Positions 23,818-35,320 of a DNA stretch of 64,000 nt are shown one piece after another. Made by a program: the position numbers and the translations under genes. How positions within the stretch are numbered: position 1 is the first letter of the stretch; the number at the start of each line of letters is the position of its first letter. This DNA comes from Cotesia glomerata (lineage: Eukaryota; Arthropoda; Insecta; Hymenoptera; Braconidae): contig NC_058161.1 in the NCBI RefSeq assembly GCF_020080835.1, positions 6,612,001-6,676,000 on the forward strand, in the 5' to 3' direction. The notes beneath the pieces are model-generated. The model did not search any database. It was not told where the DNA came from and was given only the letters and a program-made list of their open reading frames with translations.

Positions 23818-26800
23818 AACTTTTATTTAATATAAAAATGGTAATAAGATGCACGTGTTCATAGTAATATCATTAAGTGAAATTTTTGGAGTTTTTTTTT
23901 TTAAATTCAAACAACTCTTCTTTCTCTCACATTATCTTCACAGAACTCAAATATTATAATTCAGAAGTACTCCAAAGAAGGATCATTCTGATATTTCATG
24001 TAATTTTCGAAATGTGTCAATGTTACAGTTGTTATAAGTATTAAAAATATATTTCATATGTTTTTTTTTACGGTTTTAATATTTTAAAAGCTCCTGACAT
24101 ATAATTAGGGAAGTTTAGGTTTGATTCCCGGCTTGATTCAGATTTACTTAGATGGCACATCACTATTGGCAGATCGAAAAGAAATAAAAAATTAACTTAA
24201 TTATTCATAAATAATGTGCTTTTAAAAATTCAGCTATTAGAAAATTTTTTACTTTTTCTAAGATGACTTCATTCTTAATTATTCTCTAGGTTGAAATCAA
24301 TTTTTTTTTCGCGCATATCTGCACTGACTACTTGATTCGTTTTATTCCGAGAAAACAAAATGCTGCGTTTCTTGTATGAGAAAACAAATAGAATGAATTG
24401 ATAGGTGCAATAACTTCTGCAAATAATATCGCAAATGTAAGCCTTCAGTTGCAGACGTAATGAGAAGAAATATACACACCTCTGAAGAAAATGGGATATT
24501 CTAATCCTTATGTTTGTAGTTCTCGTGTTCGGTTCGAGTAGGCAATTTTACATGCGGGTTGAAATATCTTACTGTTCTCTTTTGAAGTTCAATTTATCAA
24601 TGTATATCTCTCATTAATTTCAATGTTCAATTTTAGTTATCATAGTCGTAGTTGAAACATATTTATCCCTTTTTATGAATGAAACAACGAATAAATTTAA
24701 AATTAATAGAATTAACAATGTAATATTGATTTTATGAACTGTAGTTAAATAATTGTGGTAAAGTATAAATATATTCTAATTCATTTTGGGCTTAAATATA
24801 TTAATATACAAATTTATTAATAGCAGTTAACATAACGTAGCTTCTGTCCACTAATCGAGAGGTGTTTAAAAGTAATTAATGCGTGACACATATAAGTTAT
24901 AGACGAAAATGTCGAGAGAGCACATACTCGATCATACAAACTCTCATCACGTCAATCTATGTGTCATTTCGACAATTTATACATGGCTTGTATATATGTC
25001 GCGTTTCTGCAAACTAAATTTGACGTAAATATTAACTGTTTCAGAATAGATATTCACAACAATATCGACCTGTCTGCACCTATCAAATATACCTTAACAC
25101 ACTACACTATTTCAAAATAATCCTTAAACTATTTCATGTTATTTCAGTCAGTAAAATTTCATTACTACACACAATTACTTCCTACAATTTAATCACTGAA
25201 TTATCTGTAAGCACAGTGCAAAATAGTTTTTCATCCGTTAGATAATGGGATTAAATTACGTGATGAAAAAAAATTCCAAAACAAAATTAGAAACAAAGTA
25301 AGTTTCCCCTAACAAATAATTAATTTTACCGGAGACTCGAAACTGGTGGTAGTGTCGTTATATGTATATCGATCAGAATTTCATTTCCAGTTCACTGATG
25401 TGCATAGGTATGTAGAAAAGTTGAGCTGTCAATTCAATTCTGATCTAGACTTTGAATAACGATTGATAGGCGTGACGTACATCAATATCTTCGAAAATAA
25501 TATGTGGATATTGTTATAAATTTTTTTCTTTCTATAAAACTATATATATACATCAACAATACTACACCATACTAGATGAAGATGAGCCGAGCTATGTGAA
25601 TTATTCATAGAGTGGTTTGTCAGCACCTCGGGCATTGAAAAATAAAAAAAATCAGAGTTAGATAACTTTAACTCTAACGACAGTATCAAGATACTGATGA
25701 TGAAAAGAATTGTAAGATTCGTTACATTAATTTCTTTGTCGTATAATGAAAGTAGAGGGAGATAGAAATCGATATAAGTTTTTCGATCAAAAATATTCTA
25801 CTCGTTTTTTTTTTTTATCTTTTTTTGCTTACTCCTCATACCTATTCTTGTTTAACATTTTTTTGTCGTGTTTTATCATTCAAAACGACTTTACTTATTG
25901 AATAATTCATCGAATATACTATAGAGAAGACATTGCCGAGTTTGCTTCTTCACTGTTGTCTGGTTTTTCTAATCGTTTTCCTCGAAAACTTATCTTTCGG
26001 TTTTATAATCAGCAATCTGTAAAATGGTTATGTAGATGGATAATAATGAAAAATATATTTTACACGGGGCTGGATTTATAAAATCATCACAAATTTTTAT
26101 CGTGTTAAAGTTTGTATTGTTTTTTAAATCGAGATTTATAAGACTCAAGATAAGTATACTTCTTATTTGTTTTTTATTTTTTTTTTTTTTTTTTTTTTTT
26201 TCAGTAAAATATTTACAGCCATTTTTATAATGAATCGGTAATTTTAAAATCCAAGATTAATGATACTTTGAAAATTCAAAGATGTTACGCGGCCTATAAA
26301 AAGTTGTGATGTTCATAATTATATTATTTCCTTTTTATGGGCAACATTAATTTTATTCTGCGCGATTAATCACAATAATTAATCTCTGTAAGTTGAGAAG
26401 TCTTAAATTACTTTGTAATATTTCATTTATGATTACATTAGTATTTAATTTATATTCTTTATTAAATTTTTTAATAAAACTTTTATCATTATTTTTATTA
26501 TTTTCTAATTAAAAAAATAATATGCTGTAGATGTTTTCAAATTATAAATATATGTAAAATAATAATGCGACGGAGTATCATTAAAACTTTTATTTTGTCG
26601 TTCATTTAAATGTTTACTGAAATTTCTGTATTGTTTTAGTGAAAAAATAATTATAAAACAAATATTTATTATTCCCAATAAATGTAAAATTTTTTTATTT
26701 TTCAAACATATACATCTAAAAGGCATTTTAAAATATGAAATAACTTTCTGTTTAATATAAAAATAAAAACAAAAAAAGGACTCAGCTATTTTATGTCTGC

Positions 26801-27762
26801 AAAAAACGAGGTTCGATTGTACAGAGTTATACTTGGCAATTATTTAACGAAAAAATAAACAAATAAAATTTTGACAGTAAAACGAATAGAGCTATAAAAA
26901 AAACTCTTCAGTATTCATTACAAAAAAAATTATTTTAATTAAATAATAAACAAAAGTATGTAGATATGCACCGTGTATTTTTAATTAAAAAAAGTTATAA
27001 AGGTATAAAAATTTGTATATCACAAAGAAGATGAAAAAAGCAGCAGAGCTTGATAATCTTCATTGATTAAAATGTATATTCATGATTAATATTTAAGAGA
27101 TAAAAGTCATATATTTAGAGACTTTAGTGTTATATTGTACGGTGTGTGCTGTAGTATATCAGTATACGTTATATATGGCGATAGTAAAACCGATAGATAT
27201 CACATCAATATCAATTGGAGACATAAGTAAGTATACATAGAAGCCAAGTGATAATGACGCGTTTGTTTGCTTATCGGTAAAAGCAATATCGAGAACACAA
27301 TACAGCCTGTGTATGAGCAAACTTGACGATCGTTTTTTTTTAATTAATGTTTTCCGTACCCGTTTTTCTGTTTACATTTCATATTTTTGTTTTTATTTTA
27401 ATTTTAACGTCTGAAATTTTTCTATGCTAACATACATATATCTATGTATTTATAATCATACACGTACATTTAACATTTTTTTGTTCAAATCGACACTTTT
27501 TATGCGTTGACGGAAAAAAAATTTTATGTCCTCTTCATAGTTCTTATTGTAACGTATAAAAAATACTCTTTTTTTACATTGAACAAACTACGAAAGTTAT
27601 TAAAAAAACATTTGAATTTTTCTTATTTAGATTTATAGATTTTTTATTTTATTATTATTATCACTCATCGAAGATTAAAGAAAAATTTACAATTTGAAGA
27701 TATATCCAATTTTATGTAACCCTTAATAACTTTTGAAAAAGTAAATGTTTCGAAAAATGTTA

Positions 27763-28983
27763 TCTTTATATATATGAAATTGGAGGTGTGTGTCCCGATA
27801 TTTCACTTTGCAGCAAAAACTACGCATCGCAGACGAATAGTGTCTGTATGTGGCAATAGGTACAAGGTTCCCATTGTGCACTATGGTGGTTGCAAGTTGA
27901 TAATTATAAGGGTGTAAAAGATACGGGGGTTGAAAGATATTAACTTTAAAAATGTGAGACTACCATTGGTCTAAAATGGTCTAGAATGTTCTAAAAATTT
28001 CTGGAATGATCTAGAAAGTTTTAATACGTATACCGATGTTCGAATCGGTCGAGAATGTTCTAGAAAATTCTAGAATTATCTGAGAACTTCTTAAATCTAC
28101 GTTTGGATACTGATTGAATGAAAATGGTATAGAAAATTTTAGAATGATATAGGAAGTTCTGAAATCTACGTTTAGATTCTGATTGAATGAGAATGTTCTA
28201 GAAAATTCTAAAATGATCTAAAAAATTCTAGAATGATCTAGAAATTTCTAGAATGATCCAGAAATTTCTAGAATGATTTGGGAAGTTCTAAAGTCTACGT
28301 TTGGATTCTGATCGAATGAAAATGTTTTAGAAAATTTTCGAATGTTCGAGAAATATCTAGAATGATCTGGGAAGTTCTAGAATGATATGGAGAGTTCTAA
28401 GATCTACGTTTAAATTCTGATCAAATGAGAATGTTCTAGAAAATTCTAAAATGATCTGGAAAGCTCTAAAATCTACGTTTAGATTTTGATCGAATGAAAA
28501 TGTTCTAGAAAATTCTAGAATGATCTGGGAAGTTCTAGAATAATATAGGAAGTTGTAGAATATAATATAGGAAGTTCTAAAATCTACGTTTAGACTCTGG
28601 TCGAATGAGAATGTTTCAGAAAATTCTAGAATGATCTGGGAAGTTCTAAAATGATATGGGAAGTTTTAAAATCTACATTTAGATTTTGATCGAATGAAAA
28701 TGTTCTAGAAAATTCTAGAATGATCCAGAAATTTGTAGAATGATCTGAGAAGTTATAAAATCTACGTTTAGATTCTGATTGAATGAGAGTGATTTTGAAA
28801 ATTCTAGAATTATCTAGAGTAACTCCGAATAAATTAGAAAGCTTCAAAATGTATGTCAATATTTTTATCGGTCGAAAATATGTCGGATTGTTTTAGAAAC
28901 TTTTAAAACATCATAAAAAATTTATTATTAACAAATAACTGTTCTATTAAAAATAACCCAGCGAAGCGGGTGTTCACGGCTAG
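27763..28983 (+). mobile_element. Non-autonomous Helitron
   Basis: The 5' end is TC (27,763) followed by TTTATATATATGAAATTGG. The 3' end is CTAG (28,980-28,983), preceded by a short stem-loop (ACCC...GGGT, 28,956-28,971) eight bases upstream. The base before is A and the base after is T, so the unit sits exactly between A and T. These are the defining Helitron signatures: TC start, CTRR end, 3' hairpin, A-T insertion and no target duplication. No Rep/helicase coding is present, so it is non-autonomous. Most of the body is the tandem array described next. Confidence 0.82.
27960..28830. repeat. Tandem array rich in heat-shock-element-like motifs
   Basis: Irregular units share the segments ATCTACGTTTAGATTCTGAT, GAATGARAATG and TTCTAGAAAATTCTAGAA, then GATCTGGGAAGTTCTA. 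The starts of the CTACGTTT segment are spaced from about 65 to 135 bases apart. The core contains inverted nGAAn blocks with exact two-base spacing, the arrangement recognised by heat shock factor. I count about nine places with three or more consecutive perfect units, near 28,055, 28,195, 28,240, 28,260, 28,430, 28,500, 28,620, 28,705 and 28,800. The first has five units in a row. Confidence 0.85.
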
Positions 28984-29581
28984 TTTAAATATAAAATGGA
29001 AAACTTCGACCTGCGATTTCTAAATATAAATAGTGTTGAAATTTTGACAGGGTTTTTATTTTTCATTCTCTGAATTTTCAAGATAATTTAAAAAAAATTT
29101 TTTTTTTACTTGCTGTATGACCATTTTTCATCAAGCTACAGCCTGTTAAAAAATCCCCAAAAATTTGGATTTTTTTCTTGCTTTCTTAAGTTTTGTGAGA
29201 AGTGTATGTAAAAAATTTTTGACTTAAGGTAGTACTACCGGTTTTAGAATTGACGTTGAGAACTTAATGAAATTTGGCATATTGGTACTTTATAATATCA
29301 TAATTAAGCAGTAAAATCTTTGGAAGCCTGGCAAGTCCTGAAAAAAAGATATTAATATTTACATATTTTTGCCTAAACCATTGATCCTTATGGAAAATCA
29401 AAGACTTTATTTTATTTCACAAAACTGGACGTTCAGATTCTTATAAAAATTAAGACAACGAGAGAAAATAACATCTCGGACATATTTAATAACAATCAGT
29501 ATAGTTTCCAAGCATATGAGAATATTTATTAATAAAAAACATTCAAAATTTATCTCTGTCTCTCTTTCTCCAACGTGATTA

Positions 29582-30476
29582 CCCTCGCGGTTTTGAAAAT
29601 ACCGTAAAGATTCGGTATTTATACGATATGAACGCTGTATTTTTACCGTAATACTTCAGTTATTTTAGCCAGTTTTTTTGTCGAATTATTACGAAAAAAT
29701 AACGAAATAAATTCAGAGTACTTACGACAAAACAATAGAAAAATTACGGTATATTAACAGCATTTAAACCGTAAATGTACCGCATATTTACTGTATATCT
29801 GCGGCACTATTGCAGTAAAAAACCGGAAAAGAAGATCCCTACTTTCTATTACCGGCAAAATACCAAAAATATGCTGCTTCACTACTTTTTTTTAATAGCT
29901 TAAAATTTTTTTTTATAATATTGTAAATTATCATGAATAATTTTTAAGAGGTTGATAAATTAATATTTCTATTATTATTATTATTATTATCATTTTTTTT
30001 GTCCAGACCGGGATTCGAACCCGGATCTTTTAGTTACGCGCCGAAGGCTCTACCAGTTGAGCTATCAGAGACACTATCCGCAACTATTTACTCAGTCACT
30101 TAATAATACTCACCGAGTAATAAACACAACCGTCGATCTTACGGTAGAAAGCATTATATCTTTAATTATATCAGTATAAACGCGTCAAAATTGCAGTATA
30201 CCTTTGGTATTTTTACCGTAGAAATACGATTTTATTATTGTAAAATTATAGTTAATACATAGATTTTTTACGGTAAAAGTTCTAGAGTTTTACGGTAATT
30301 TTATCGTGTTATTTCTGAACTTTGCAGCAAAAGTACGGTAGAAATGCTGTATAACTATAGTAAAAAAACTGGCCAAAACAACCACAGAAATACCGTATTA
30401 TTTCAGAATTATAACGGTAAATTTATGGTAAACGCATTAATACCGAAAATTTACGGTATTTCAAAAACCGCGAGGG
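29582..30476. mobile_element. TA-flanked foldback element (inner element)
   Basis: It starts CCCTCGCGGTTTTGAAAATA and ends with the matching inverted CCGCGAGGG, with TA immediately outside both ends (29,580-29,581 and 30,477-30,478). Subterminal inverted repeats continue inward for over 100 bases, with many ACCGTA / TACGGT words and paired GCCAGTTTTTTT / AAAAAAACTGGC blocks. TA duplication suggests Tc1/mariner-type mobilisation. It carries no transposase. Confidence 0.75.
29961..30075 (-). mobile_element. tRNA-derived SINE inside the inner element
   Basis: On the minus strand a tRNA-like head has an A box (TAGCTCAACTGGTAGAGC) and a perfect T arm (CCGGGTTCGAATCCCGG). It is followed by CTGGAC, an A run and an (ATA)n tail. 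The D and T stems pair. The acceptor stem has two mismatches, and the anticodon loop lacks U33 in my fold, so I call it a SINE head or pseudo-tRNA and not a tRNA gene. Confidence 0.6.
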
Positions 30477-30515
30477 TAAGTATAGGGAAATCTACTACGT
30501 TAATCAAATGAACAC

Positions 30516-30579
30516 TGTTATGCATTAATGTGTTAAGTACTATGAAAATCTTATGTACTTAACACACTATTGCATAACA
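30516..30579. repeat. Short hairpin within the outer element
   Basis: TGTTATGCATTAATGTGTTAAGTA pairs with TACTTAACACACTATTGCATAACA across a loop of about 14 bases, with a few mismatches. It belongs to the right part of the TTAA-flanked element. Confidence 0.55.
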
Positions 30580-30785
30580 GAGTCCAAATAAGGTTAGGTT
30601 TTGGGATTTGACTCTTGTGGTAACGGTAGTACTACTTTAAAGTAAACATGAAAAAAAATTTTCATTTATGTAAGACTCGAGGTTTATATTTTGTATACCA
30701 CTCATATTTATTTATACATCTACAAGTAATAACCCGACAATGACTACGGAATGAGACATCTAATAAAAGCCAATATAATTAAGGG

Positions 30786-30988
30786 ATGACAATGACTGGG
30801 GGACGTTGTACTAGGACCCATCGCGTGAGGTCCTCATGAAGGATGGCGTCGGAATGCCCCTAACAATCTCTCTCGTAGTCCTCTCAACCCTCGTTGAGTG
30901 GGGGCGAGTCTTGTCACGGGCTGGGGGTAGGTAAGGCCTTACGTCACAGATCTCGGGCCTCACGATACTCGACAGCCGTCAGCCTCGG
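30786..30988. other. GC-rich island of unknown origin
   Basis: About 200 bases with a sharply different base composition, including GGGGGACG, CCATCGCGTGAGGTCC and GTGGGGGCGAGTC, and ending CCGTCAGCCTCGGC. I see no open frame of note, no tRNA structure and no terminal repeats. It could be a fragment of a GC-richer mobile element or an untranslated exon. Confidence 0.5.
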
Positions 30989-33943
30989 CAATAAGAATAG
31001 CGTTGCTTACATTTAATTAATTTATTTTGCGTATTATAATATAATAAGAGGTGTTTTTTAACAATTAAGTCGGTATCTAATATATAATTATATCTTGTTA
31101 TTATTTATTATTAATATTTATTATTTTTTTCATCGGCATACAAAAAAATATAAAATCCTGAAAAAGCACAAATTTAAGTCAAAATCTTTTTGGTAATACC
31201 AAATATAACTATAAAAATCCGTCACAAAATTTTCTTATTTCCTTAATCATGTAGATTGATGAAAAATATTCTTTACTGTACTTTTAAGCATAATGATTAA
31301 ATATTCTATTTTTTTTATTGAGTGAATGGTATTTTTGTATATCACCGTAATTATATCCATCCATGCAAACTATAAACAGATTTTCGTTTACGTCAAAAAT
31401 AATTTTTTCCATTATTTTCTTAAATAGCACAGTAAGAAATTGCAAAAATGATGATAATAATATTTTAAGATTAACATTTTCCACTAGCATATTGTTGATT
31501 TTGCGAGAATGAAATTCAGTCTGATTGAGACGTGCAACAATGAATTCAAGATAAATATTCTCTTTGACCTTCCAGAGCATATGTGCATATATAGGTCGAT
31601 CAAACCTGCATATGACTTGATGTCAATGCAAATTGTTATCAATGAAATGTGTCAGTAATAATTTTTTCAAAATTATATTTTTGACATTATCTCGTGAGAA
31701 TGTTTATCGTATTTGACATCTCCCAAGGATCGTTATTGTTCATTTAATTTTGAAAAAACATCTATGTTTACATATATTCCTTTTGTCCATTCAAATTTAT
31801 CGATAGTAGTGACAGGTTTGTATGCACATCGAGTACCAGAGAAAGAGAGGTGGATTGAAAGGAGAAAATGACGACGTGAATGTTGAGATACGGTTATCAG
31901 GACGTTTGTGGTAGTAACGACGATGGGTATTGAACCGCAAGCGAGTGAAAGATACGAGAGCGATAAAAGCATCATGTTCTACAATCGACCTGCGAGATGC
32001 GGTTTTCAGTATTTTATCTTGATTCTCTCTCGCATAAAGCAGATAGAATCCATATAAAAGGGATGTAGGACTGACGACTGACCTCGACTCATTCAAATAA
32101 TCCGTTAACTTATGGGTTTTAAATTACCTACCAAATTAAATTCCATTTCTGTACTGCTCAGATCCCCAACGATCATCAATAAATTTTCAATGAATCCTTA
32201 ATTGAATTCTTCCGTGTTTATTTATTTTTTTTGTTGTTTAAATTATAACTTTTTATTTTCTTTTTTCTTCATTGAAATTTCAATATCCTTGTATGATTTA
32301 AACGCGACTATATGTTTTACACCCCCGTCATAAAAAAAAGCTATTGATTTGGTGATGCTAAATCGTATAATATACTTATAAGCCATGTGTATCGTACCTA
32401 ACTTTAAATGATACAAAAAACACTCCCTCACAATGACCAAAAACCAATCAATAAGTTTAATACACTTTTTAATCAATTTATTCCAGTTTTTATTTGAAAA
32501 TTTTTACTGCTGTGCTCAGCTATGATATTTTTTACAATTTGATCTTTTTTACGAGAAGAACAACGAACTCTTAAAGTTAGAAAAAATGTTGGTTAAATAG
32601 TATATTACATGCCTAGGCCAGTAAAATAAGAAAAGTCTCAGATCACATGTAATTGTTGGCCGAGGCGAAGCCGAGGTTGACAAACATGTGATCTGAGGCT
32701 TTACTTTTTACTGGCCAAGGTGTGGGTACTATTTTTCTGCTCGACGTAGCCGGAATGTGGCAACTTTGTTTAGCGCAGCGGCCAGAAAGTTGCCACTTTC
32801 CGGCCGGAGGGCAGAGAAATTATTTAAATGTTACGGAATAAACTTTTATTTGAATTTTTAATTTATTTGATTACTTTCATCATAAAATAAGTCACATGGT
32901 ATGTATATTTGGAGTGGCAATAACCTTTTATACTTAAAATAAAAAATTCGAGATTCCTTAGCTGTTAAACTTTTCATCTACATTCTCATTTTGCTTTAAT
33001 TACACAGACAATAAAAATATTTGGCTGTAATTGTAATTAATTGTCTCGGGACTACTAATGAACTTGAGCTGAAATAGTTTTCGATTGCTGGCTGAATAGA
33101 AGTTGCGGTGATTTTACAAATGAGAAATAGTTATTTTTTTTTTCTTTTTCTCTCATTTTCTCTTGAGAAAAAAAAATTTTCCTATAACGACATCTGAAAA
33201 ACGCAACGAACCTTTTTATTCAATCGATTCTTCCTTTTATCTAATGGTAAGAGTTTAAGACACGTTTCACCTCTAACTAATTTCATGGTAATGATAAGTA
33301 GAAAATTCTAATTTTTTAACATTTGCAAGTTTAATGATTAGCTTTTAACATTATTTTCTTATTCATTTTTTAGTTGTTTGTGCTTCTACTTTTTATTCAT
33401 TCTTTTGTTACTAATCATTTTCTTTATTAAACGAAAAATCTTTTTACATTAGCTTTTAACTTTGATAAATAATTCAAAACTTTTTATTCTTGTTGTTTTC
33501 TTGCTTGGTGAAAAGAGCTTTGTTCCTTCTTTCCAAAGTTTTAATGGCAGGGATTACGATGAAACGAATCATTTGCATGAATGCAAATAACAAATTAAAA
33601 TAGACTAGCAAAATTTTAAATAATCCGATGATGTATGCTTGATTTTTCCTGAAACTACGATCAAAATTCAAATTGTTTAATATTATTGTCGAAAAAACTT
33701 TTACAACTATTCCGACCTTTTCATTATTATTATTTTTTAGTATTTGTTGTTAGTTTTTATTTTGGCAGACATCTCTGACAATAGTGCAATTTTACACTGC
33801 TTTAAATTCCGATAAACGATGCTATATAATTTATTTACCGGAATATCCTTTTGCTATATTATATTATTTTTTAAAGTTTTATTCTATTAATTCAAATTTA
33901 CAACAATGGTCTGAATTAATTAATTTTTAGAGCAAAAAAAATT
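30989..33943. other. AT-rich non-coding stretch with two structured blocks
   Basis: No gene could be supported. Bases about 31,790-32,095 are less AT-rich and include a TATAAAAG at 32,053, but no coding frame with homology is visible. The palindromic block at 32,611-32,794 is listed separately. A 98-residue open frame at 31,284-31,580 (minus) has no recognisable domain. Confidence 0.45.
32611..32794. repeat. Palindromic GC-richer repeat block
   Basis: GGCCAGTAAAA with CAGATCACATG (32,617-32,648) pairs with CATGTGATCTG and TTTTTACTGGCC (32,684-32,715) around GGCCGAGGCGAAGCCGAGG. A second inverted pair, GGCAACTTT (32,759) and AAAGTTGCC (32,786), follows. It looks like the end of a DNA transposon; I cannot name the family. 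Confidence 0.5.
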
Positions 33944-34805
33944 AGGAAAACGGTTGACCCTGAAGGCCATCCCTGCAACTTCCCGCTAATTCCATACTTA
34001 GGCGCTTAAAATTGCACCAATGGCGTTTTTGAGCTCTTCGAGCTCAAAAATACAATTTATGGGTTATTTTGAACTCTCCAAGCTCAAAGAGATTGTTTTC
34101 CTATGCTTTTGAGCTCATCGAGCTCAAAAGTCTGATAGGGATTTGATGACACTATTTTTTGAATTTTTAAACCGCAATAACTTTTGAATGAATAAACCGA
34201 TTTTCACGCGGTTGGCAGCATTTGACGCAGTTTTTCAAGCCTCACAAAGAATTTTAAATTTTGAATTGATCGCGCTAGGAATTTTGGAGTTATTCCGAAA
34301 TAACATTTTTTTCGGTTTTCTTTCGTTCACGATATCTCTCGAACGAATCAACCGATTTTGACCGGACTGGTGGCGATCGACGTGGTTTTTTGAGGTTAAG
34401 AGCTGATTAGTTTTTGGAATTGAACTATTAAGCCGTTTAAAAGTTATTCCAAAAAAACCACATTTGAAAAAAATTTTTTTTTCAGTTTTTTGAAGATTTC
34501 TCAAAATCTATTGATCTGAATCGGTCCAAATAGTTTTCAAAATCTAAGTTTGGTCAAGCCCTTTCGAATGGCACCAACCGCGATGAAATCGGTCAAGCCG
34601 TTCAAAAGTTATAAGCGGTTCACATACTTTCACACACACACACACACCCACACACACATCCATACATACAGACATACAGACACCATCGCGGGAATAGTCA
34701 GGGAAGCTTCCTAGGACCTCAAAACGTCAAGATCTGATGAAAACTCGATTTTCGGAAAACGGGGTGAAAACAGTAACTTCCCGATTTTTGAAAATTTTCA
34801 ATTTT
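33944..34805 (+). mobile_element. AACTTCCCGC element upstream of LINE copy 3, lacking its last bases
   Basis: It starts AGGAAAACGGTTGACCCTGA after an A-rich stretch ending TT, exactly like the copy at 46,330. It has AACTTCCCGC at 33,977, two GAGCTC-centred palindromes, the AACCGATTTT-type internal repeats, an interrupted (CA)n tract at about 34,630-34,660 and the right end as far as TTTTCAATTTTCT. The final TAGCGGGAAGTT is replaced by the 5' end of the LINE. Confidence 0.8.
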
Positions 34806-35320
34806 CTCGGGGCAGAAGAGATACTCTCGGGGCAGAAGAGATACTGCTACCGGGCGCGTCTCCCCGAGCGGATGGGAGAACGCTCGCTGTCCTTGGATGA
34901 CACTTAATCTCTTAGTTGATGAGGTACAGCGGGTAGGAGCCAAGCAAAATAACCAAACAAAATAAGCTCCCGTGGACAAAACTCCCCTTTAATGGGTTGG
35001 TCACACTAACTGACCTAGCAAGACGATTGGTTCCTGCTGTAACTCACTGGGAGTGTCCGGAACCTGTATCGTAGTTTCCGACGATGCAGGCCACGGCTGA
35101 TGTGAGCTTGCTCTGCCGAGGTGAAAGTTGCAGCAGTGGATCAGGAGCCAGCCACTTCGAGCTTTGATCAGGAAGTACGCAGTGAGTGTTAGAGATCAGA
35201 ATCTTCACCGCTCCGAGCGAGTCTAGTCCGTCCGTGTATTCCGGGACTGGCTAAGTGTCGGCTAGGCCTCAGGGAACTGGGGTAGGAGTACTATCTCCGA
35301 GGGTACACCCGTTCCTAGTT

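Larger units (their letters stand above)
21233..27762. other. AT-rich non-coding stretch with scattered repeat remains
   Basis: No gene could be supported. It holds the (TA)n run and TTAGGGTG end at 22,184-22,280 and the degenerate AACTTCCCGC element at 23,460-23,817, both listed separately. A T homopolymer lies at about 26,180. The remaining open frames are short and low in complexity. Confidence 0.5.
29224..30640. mobile_element. TTAA-flanked MITE-like element (outer element of a nest)
   Basis: TTAA is followed by GGTAGTACTACCG at the left. At the right CGGTAGTACTACT is followed by TTAA. The inverted ends and the TTAA at both sides suggest a TTAA-targeting DNA transposon derivative (piggyBac- or Kolobok-type targeting; not resolved). 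About 515 bases belong to this element; the rest is the inner insertion at 29,582-30,476. There is no transposase. Confidence 0.6.

Noticed and set aside
28626..28859. 77-residue open frame in the Helitron array
   Set aside because: It lies across the tandem repeat and repeats the same short peptide; it reflects the array and not a gene.
29998..30075. A functional tRNA gene
   Set aside because: D and T arms are good, but the acceptor stem has mismatches and the anticodon loop lacks U33 in the best fold; an A run and (ATA)n tail follow, so SINE is better.
31284..31580. 98-residue open frame on the minus strand
   Set aside because: No recognisable domain, no splice context and AT-driven composition; not enough to call a gene.
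32040..32100. Core promoter with TATAAAAG (32,053) and a TCATTC initiator (32,089)
   Set aside because: The spacing of about 38 bases is longer than usual and no gene follows on the plus strand.
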